From NCBI RefSeq assembly GCF_000317635.1, contig NC_019779.1:3782001-3846000 (forward strand): a stretch of 64,000 nucleotides of DNA. Reading direction: 5' to 3'. Below, piece after piece: positions 61,216-64,000 of this stretch. The number at the start of each line of letters is the position of its first letter. Within the stretch, counting starts at the first letter, position 1. Both the position numbers and the translations under genes were made by a program. Source of the DNA: Halothece sp. PCC 7418. GTDB lineage: Bacteria; Cyanobacteriota; Cyanobacteriia; Cyanobacteriales; Rubidibacteraceae. The notes below the pieces were generated by a model that was not told where the DNA came from, searched no databases, and was given only the letters and a program-made list of their open reading frames with translations.

Positions 61216-62564
61216 AAGCCCCGTCCTTCTAGGACGGTTTTATTAGTGCGTGTGTTATAATTTGATGTAGAGAAGTCCAACGTCAAATGTTTATTCAAGA
61301 GTTCAAGTTAAAAGGCAATAAAACTCAATATCAAGCCATTGATGAGGCAATTCGCACAAGTCAGTTTGTGCGAAACAAGATCATTCGTCATTGGATGGAT
61401 AACTATGACGTTGGACAGAAAGACCTTTATCGGTACAATACTCAACTTAGAGAAGAGTTCCCCTTTGTTAAAGCACTTAATTCTCATGCTTGCCAAACAG
61501 CAGTAGAACGGGCTTGGTCAGCCATTGCTCGTTTTTACGACAACTGTAAAAAACAGATTAAGGGAAAGAAAGGATATCCTAAGTTCAAAAAGAACTGTCG
61601 CTCTGTCACTTATAAAACGTCAGGTTGGAAGTTATCTGAAGACCGTAAGCGGATTAAGTTTACCGACAAGAAGGGAATTGGTTCTTTGAAGATGAAGGGT
61701 GGTTGGGACTTGCATCGGATTCAACAGGAACAGATAAAGCGAGTCCATTTAGTTCGTCGGGCTGATGGATATTATGTTCAATTCGTCATCAAAGAAGACT
61801 TGAGCAATATTGTCCCAACAGAATTAGAACCGACTCAACATAATGTTGGTTTGGACGTGGGACTCATATACTTCTATGTTGATTCCGACGGCAATCAAGT
61901 TCAGATTCCCCAATACTACCGTAAGTCGGAAAAGCAACTCAACCGCTTGAACCGTCGCAAGTCTCGCAAGTTCCGTAAAGGTCAAAAGCAAACTAACAAC
62001 TATCTCAAGGCTAGGAATCGTTACGCACGGAAGCATTTAAGAGTAAGTAGGCAACGTAGAGGCTTTGTGGAGAGAACTGCATTGCGCGTTATCCAATCGA
62101 CAGATGTGGTCGCCTATGAAGACTTAAATGTAGCAGGGTTGGTGCGAAATGGGAAACTAGCTAAGAGTATTAATGATGCTGCTTGGTCGTCTTTCCGAGG
62201 CTGGCTAGAATATTTTGGTAACAAGTATGGAAAGATAACGGTTGCTGTTCCTCCCCACTATACTTCGCAAGAATGTTCCAACTGTGGAAGAGTAGTCAAG
62301 AAGACTCTTTCTCAAAGAACCCATGAATGTGAATGCGGGAGTGTTCTCTGTCGCGACCAAAACGCAGCAATCAACATTCTTAAGAGAGGATTAGCTACCG
62401 TAGGGCATACGGAAGGCTTGGAGTCCGACTCCATAAACGCTTGGGGAGATCCCCCCTCTACTTTGGCTGATGGCAGTGGCTGTTTGTCAAAGCAAGGGGG
62501 GTCGTCTGCCGAACAAGGTTCGGTGAACCAAGAATCCCCCTCCTTCTAGGAGGGGGAGTGTCAA
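61216..62564 (+). mobile_element. TnpB-only IS200/IS605-type element (IS1341-like)
   Basis: The left end has AAGCCCCGTCC with hairpin CCGTCC-TTCTA-GGACGG (61221-61237). The right end has CCCCCTCC-TTCTA-GGAGGGGG (62536-62556) and ends GAGTGTCAA. There is no tnpA, so movement would depend on a Y1 transposase elsewhere. The 3' end of tnpB plus right hairpin should form the omega RNA scaffold. The guide would then be the flank from 62565 onwards. Confidence 0.85.
61287..62549 (+). CDS. tnpB: RNA-guided endonuclease TnpB
   Basis: 420 residues. The N-terminus (FKLKGNKTQYQAIDEAIRTSQFVRN) is family-typical. The RuvC aspartate lies in NVGLDVGLIYF, the glutamate in VVAYEDLNVAGL, the zinc ribbon in TSQECSNCGRVV...CECGSVLCRD (C-x2-C, C-x-C) and the last aspartate in RDQNAAINIL. 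All catalytic residues are present. It cuts DNA guided by omega RNA. The stop codon falls in the loop of the right-end hairpin. The tail NAWGDPPSTLADGSG is typical of cyanobacterial copies. Confidence 0.93.
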   Translation: MFIQEFKLKGNKTQYQAIDEAIRTSQFVRNKIIRHWMDNYDVGQKDLYRYNTQLREEFPFVKALNSHACQTAVERAWSAIARFYDNCKKQIKGKKGYPKFKKNCRSVTYKTSGWKLSEDRKRIKFTDKKGIGSLKMKGGWDLHRIQQEQIKRVHLVRRADGYYVQFVIKEDLSNIVPTELEPTQHNVGLDVGLIYFYVDSDGNQVQIPQYYRKSEKQLNRLNRRKSRKFRKGQKQTNNYLKARNRYARKHLRVSRQRRGFVERTALRVIQSTDVVAYEDLNVAGLVRNGKLAKSINDAAWSSFRGWLEYFGNKYGKITVAVPPHYTSQECSNCGRVVKKTLSQRTHECECGSVLCRDQNAAINILKRGLATVGHTEGLESDSINAWGDPPSTLADGSGCLSKQGGSSAEQGSVNQESPSF

Positions 62565-62605
62565 TAGAAGTGGATTTGATAACTGGTCACTGGTTACTGC
62601 TATAA

Positions 62606-63241
62606 ATGATCGTGTGGACTCAATTCGTTATGAATCAGCAAACGGTTTCCCCGCAACAAGTTTCTATCCCTGCTGGATATTTGAATATCATGGGCTACGT
62701 GGATGAATCGGAAGTCAATGGACCCGGTGTTCGGGCTGTGGTTTGGCTTCAAGGCTGCGATCGCCATTGTGACAATTGTTTTAATCCCCAATCTTGGTCA
62801 TTTGAAATTAACCAACTCATATCAGTTGAAGCGTTAGCCGAACAAATCCTGAGTCAACCTCGTAATCAAGGGGTCACGTTTTCGGGGGGTGAACCGTTTT
62901 GGCAGGCGATCGCGCTGACACAACTAGCAAGACGACTCAAAGGCGAAGGCTTAAATATCATGTCATTTAGTGGCTTCACCTTACAAGAATTACAATCTCC
63001 GCAAGCACCCGCAGGTGCATCGGATCTCCTGAAAGAACTGGATATCCTAGTTGATGGCCCTTATCAGCCCTCACAGGCGATTAATGAAGCGAATTCTCTG
63101 GTTTCCTCCCGCAATCAACGAGTGCGTGTGTTTAATCCCAGCTTAGAAAACCAACTCGATTGGGCGAGTGATCAAATTGAAGTTCATATCCTTAAAGATG
63201 GCACCCGCATTATTACAGGCTTTCACGGTTATCAGCCCTGA
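62606..63241 (+). CDS. NrdG-like radical SAM activating protein
   Basis: 211 residues. GYVDESEVNGPGVRAVVWLQG, then CDRHCDNCFNPQSW (CxxxCxxC), and VTFSGGEPFWQAIAL with the GGE motif show a single-cluster radical SAM enzyme. It resembles anaerobic ribonucleotide reductase activase and NrdG-type proteins of aerobic cyanobacteria. No nrdD is nearby, so the target is unknown. ATG 62630 is an alternative start. Confidence 0.85.
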   Translation: MIVWTQFVMNQQTVSPQQVSIPAGYLNIMGYVDESEVNGPGVRAVVWLQGCDRHCDNCFNPQSWSFEINQLISVEALAEQILSQPRNQGVTFSGGEPFWQAIALTQLARRLKGEGLNIMSFSGFTLQELQSPQAPAGASDLLKELDILVDGPYQPSQAINEANSLVSSRNQRVRVFNPSLENQLDWASDQIEVHILKDGTRIITGFHGYQP

Positions 63242-63274
63242 GATGAGTAACCAAAGAACCAATAACGAATGACG

Positions 63275-63397
63275 ATAGCGTTTCTTAGTCTGTTGAGGTA
63301 CAAACCGAGTCGGTGGATGTTCATGGTTCATGGTTCATAGTTCGTGGTTCATTAGATTAACAACCAACAAAGAACAAAGAACAAAGAACGAATGACT
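63275..63397. repeat. MITE-like element, copy E, truncated
   Basis: The left end ATAGCGTTTCTTAG and the centre with GTTCATGGTTC and a CAAAGAA run are kept, but the GTACCTCA-to-GCTATA right end is missing. AACGAATGAC occurs both immediately before it and at its right boundary, so deletion by repeat recombination is possible. Confidence 0.65.
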
Positions 63398-64000
63398 TAA
63401 CGATTACTATCAACCGGAAGCCGTTCAAGTTCGACGGTAATTTCTTGGGTTTGTCCATTGCGTTCCACTAAAAGGGTAACGCGATCGCCAACACTTTGTT
63501 GTTCCACAATCCGTTGCACTTGTTCTGAGGTTTCCACTGTGTCCCCATTCATTTCTCGAATCACATCCCCTGATTGTAATCCTGCTTGACTGGCTGGCGA
63601 TCCCTGAACCGTTTCTACGATTAAGACCCCAGCTTCTGCAGTAATGTCAAGATTTTGCCGAGGGAGTTGTTCCAATTGTTGCTTAATTTCTGGGCTTAAC
63701 GTGACCATGCGAATGCCAATATAGGGATATTGAACTTCTCCCGTTTCCAGAATTTCTTTAGCCACTCGTTTCGCGGTATTAATGGGAACAGCAAAGCCTA
63801 AGCCTTCCGCTTGACCAATAATCGCAGTATTGATTGCAATCACTTCTCCTCGCGCATTTAACAGGGGACCCCCTGAATTTCCTGGATTAATCGCTGCATC
63901 CGTTTGGATAAATTCTACTCGTTTATCGGAGACACCGATCGCGGAACTGGGTCGTCCTGTGGCACTAATGACCCCAACTGTAACCGTTTCATTTAATCCT
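63397..64000 (-). CDS. HtrA/Deg family serine protease, N-terminus beyond window
   Basis: The last 200 codons are visible. [13 protein letters not shown] holds the nucleophilic serine, [16 protein letters not shown] follows, and one PDZ domain ([24 protein letters not shown]) occupies the end. One PDZ only and the length fit HhoA/HhoB/HtrA of cyanobacteria. It degrades damaged periplasmic or thylakoid-lumen proteins. The start and signal peptide lie right of position 64000. Confidence 0.9.
   Translation of the reverse strand, partial: GLNETVTVGVISATGRPSSAIGVSDKRVEFIQTDAAINPGNSGGPLLNARGEVIAINTAIIGQAEGLGFAVPINTAKRVAKEILETGEVQYPYIGIRMVTLSPEIKQQLEQLPRQNLDITAEAGVLIVETVQGSPASQAGLQSGDVIREMNGDTVETSEQVQRIVEQQSVGDRVTLLVERNGQTQEITVELERLPVDSNR

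Overview
The window is chromosomal DNA from a unicellular, halotolerant cyanobacterium. The evidence is a beta-carboxysome operon joined to form I rubisco, NDH-1 CO2-uptake genes, chlorophyll genes, very many GCGATCGC (HIP1) octamers, and the glycine/sarcosine plus dimethylglycine methyltransferase pair that makes glycine betaine. This combination points to the Halothece / Aphanothece halophytica / Dactylococcopsis group. That is inference from gene content; no database search was possible.

Layout. Positions 1-9,700 form an accessory island rich in conflict-type genes: a truncated NB-ARC ATPase, three Uma2-type nucleases, a VapB-like antitoxin with a broken VapC, a HicB with a nonsense-mutated HicA, and in the centre a three-gene unit encoding a small membrane protein and two different dynamin-like GTPases. 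The GTPase unit and the NB-ARC gene share an 11-bp-spaced GTGAGA repeat upstream. Positions 9,790-17,170 hold housekeeping genes (recX, rseP, nth, rpsN, rsmI), a HAD phosphatase and a histidine kinase. Positions 17,600-19,560 carry the betaine pathway, preceded by a possible methionine-rich leader ORF. From 19,650 to 28,050 there are an orphan TnpB-type element remnant, rnpB, rnc, comFB, an M23 peptidase, hfq, dapF and nagA. Positions 28,125-30,050 carry chlM and acsF, consecutive steps of chlorophyll synthesis, followed by a structured RNA candidate resembling HEARO/IscB omega RNA.

Positions 35,980-49,680 are a carbon-concentrating superlocus: a PatA-type response regulator, then CO2 hydration protein, ndhD and ndhF on the minus strand, and divergently ccmK2-ccmK1-ccmL-ccmM-ccmN-rbcL-rbcX-rbcS, ending in a strong terminator. 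NDH-1 converts CO2 to bicarbonate in the cytosol, and the carboxysome built by Ccm proteins around rubisco consumes it. Positions 51,480-56,110 form an NAD operon (pncB, nadD, an NrtR-like regulator, nadE). Positions 56,300-64,000 hold a DUF1830 gene, the photosystem II high-light radical SAM gene phpA, a DICT/HD-like sensor, a pentapeptide protein, an orphan ribbon-helix-helix antitoxin, an intact TnpB element, an NrdG-like activase and the end of an HtrA-type protease.

Two repeat families run through the window. One is heptamer tandem arrays (CAAAGAA/TTCTTTG and GTCATTA/GTCACTG types), some of which have become parts of protein termini. The other is a roughly 150-bp MITE-like element with TATAGC/GCTATA ends, present in four full copies and one damaged copy. 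The best candidates for an undescribed system are the GTPase operon with its shared upstream repeat and the possible Met-rich leader of the betaine genes.
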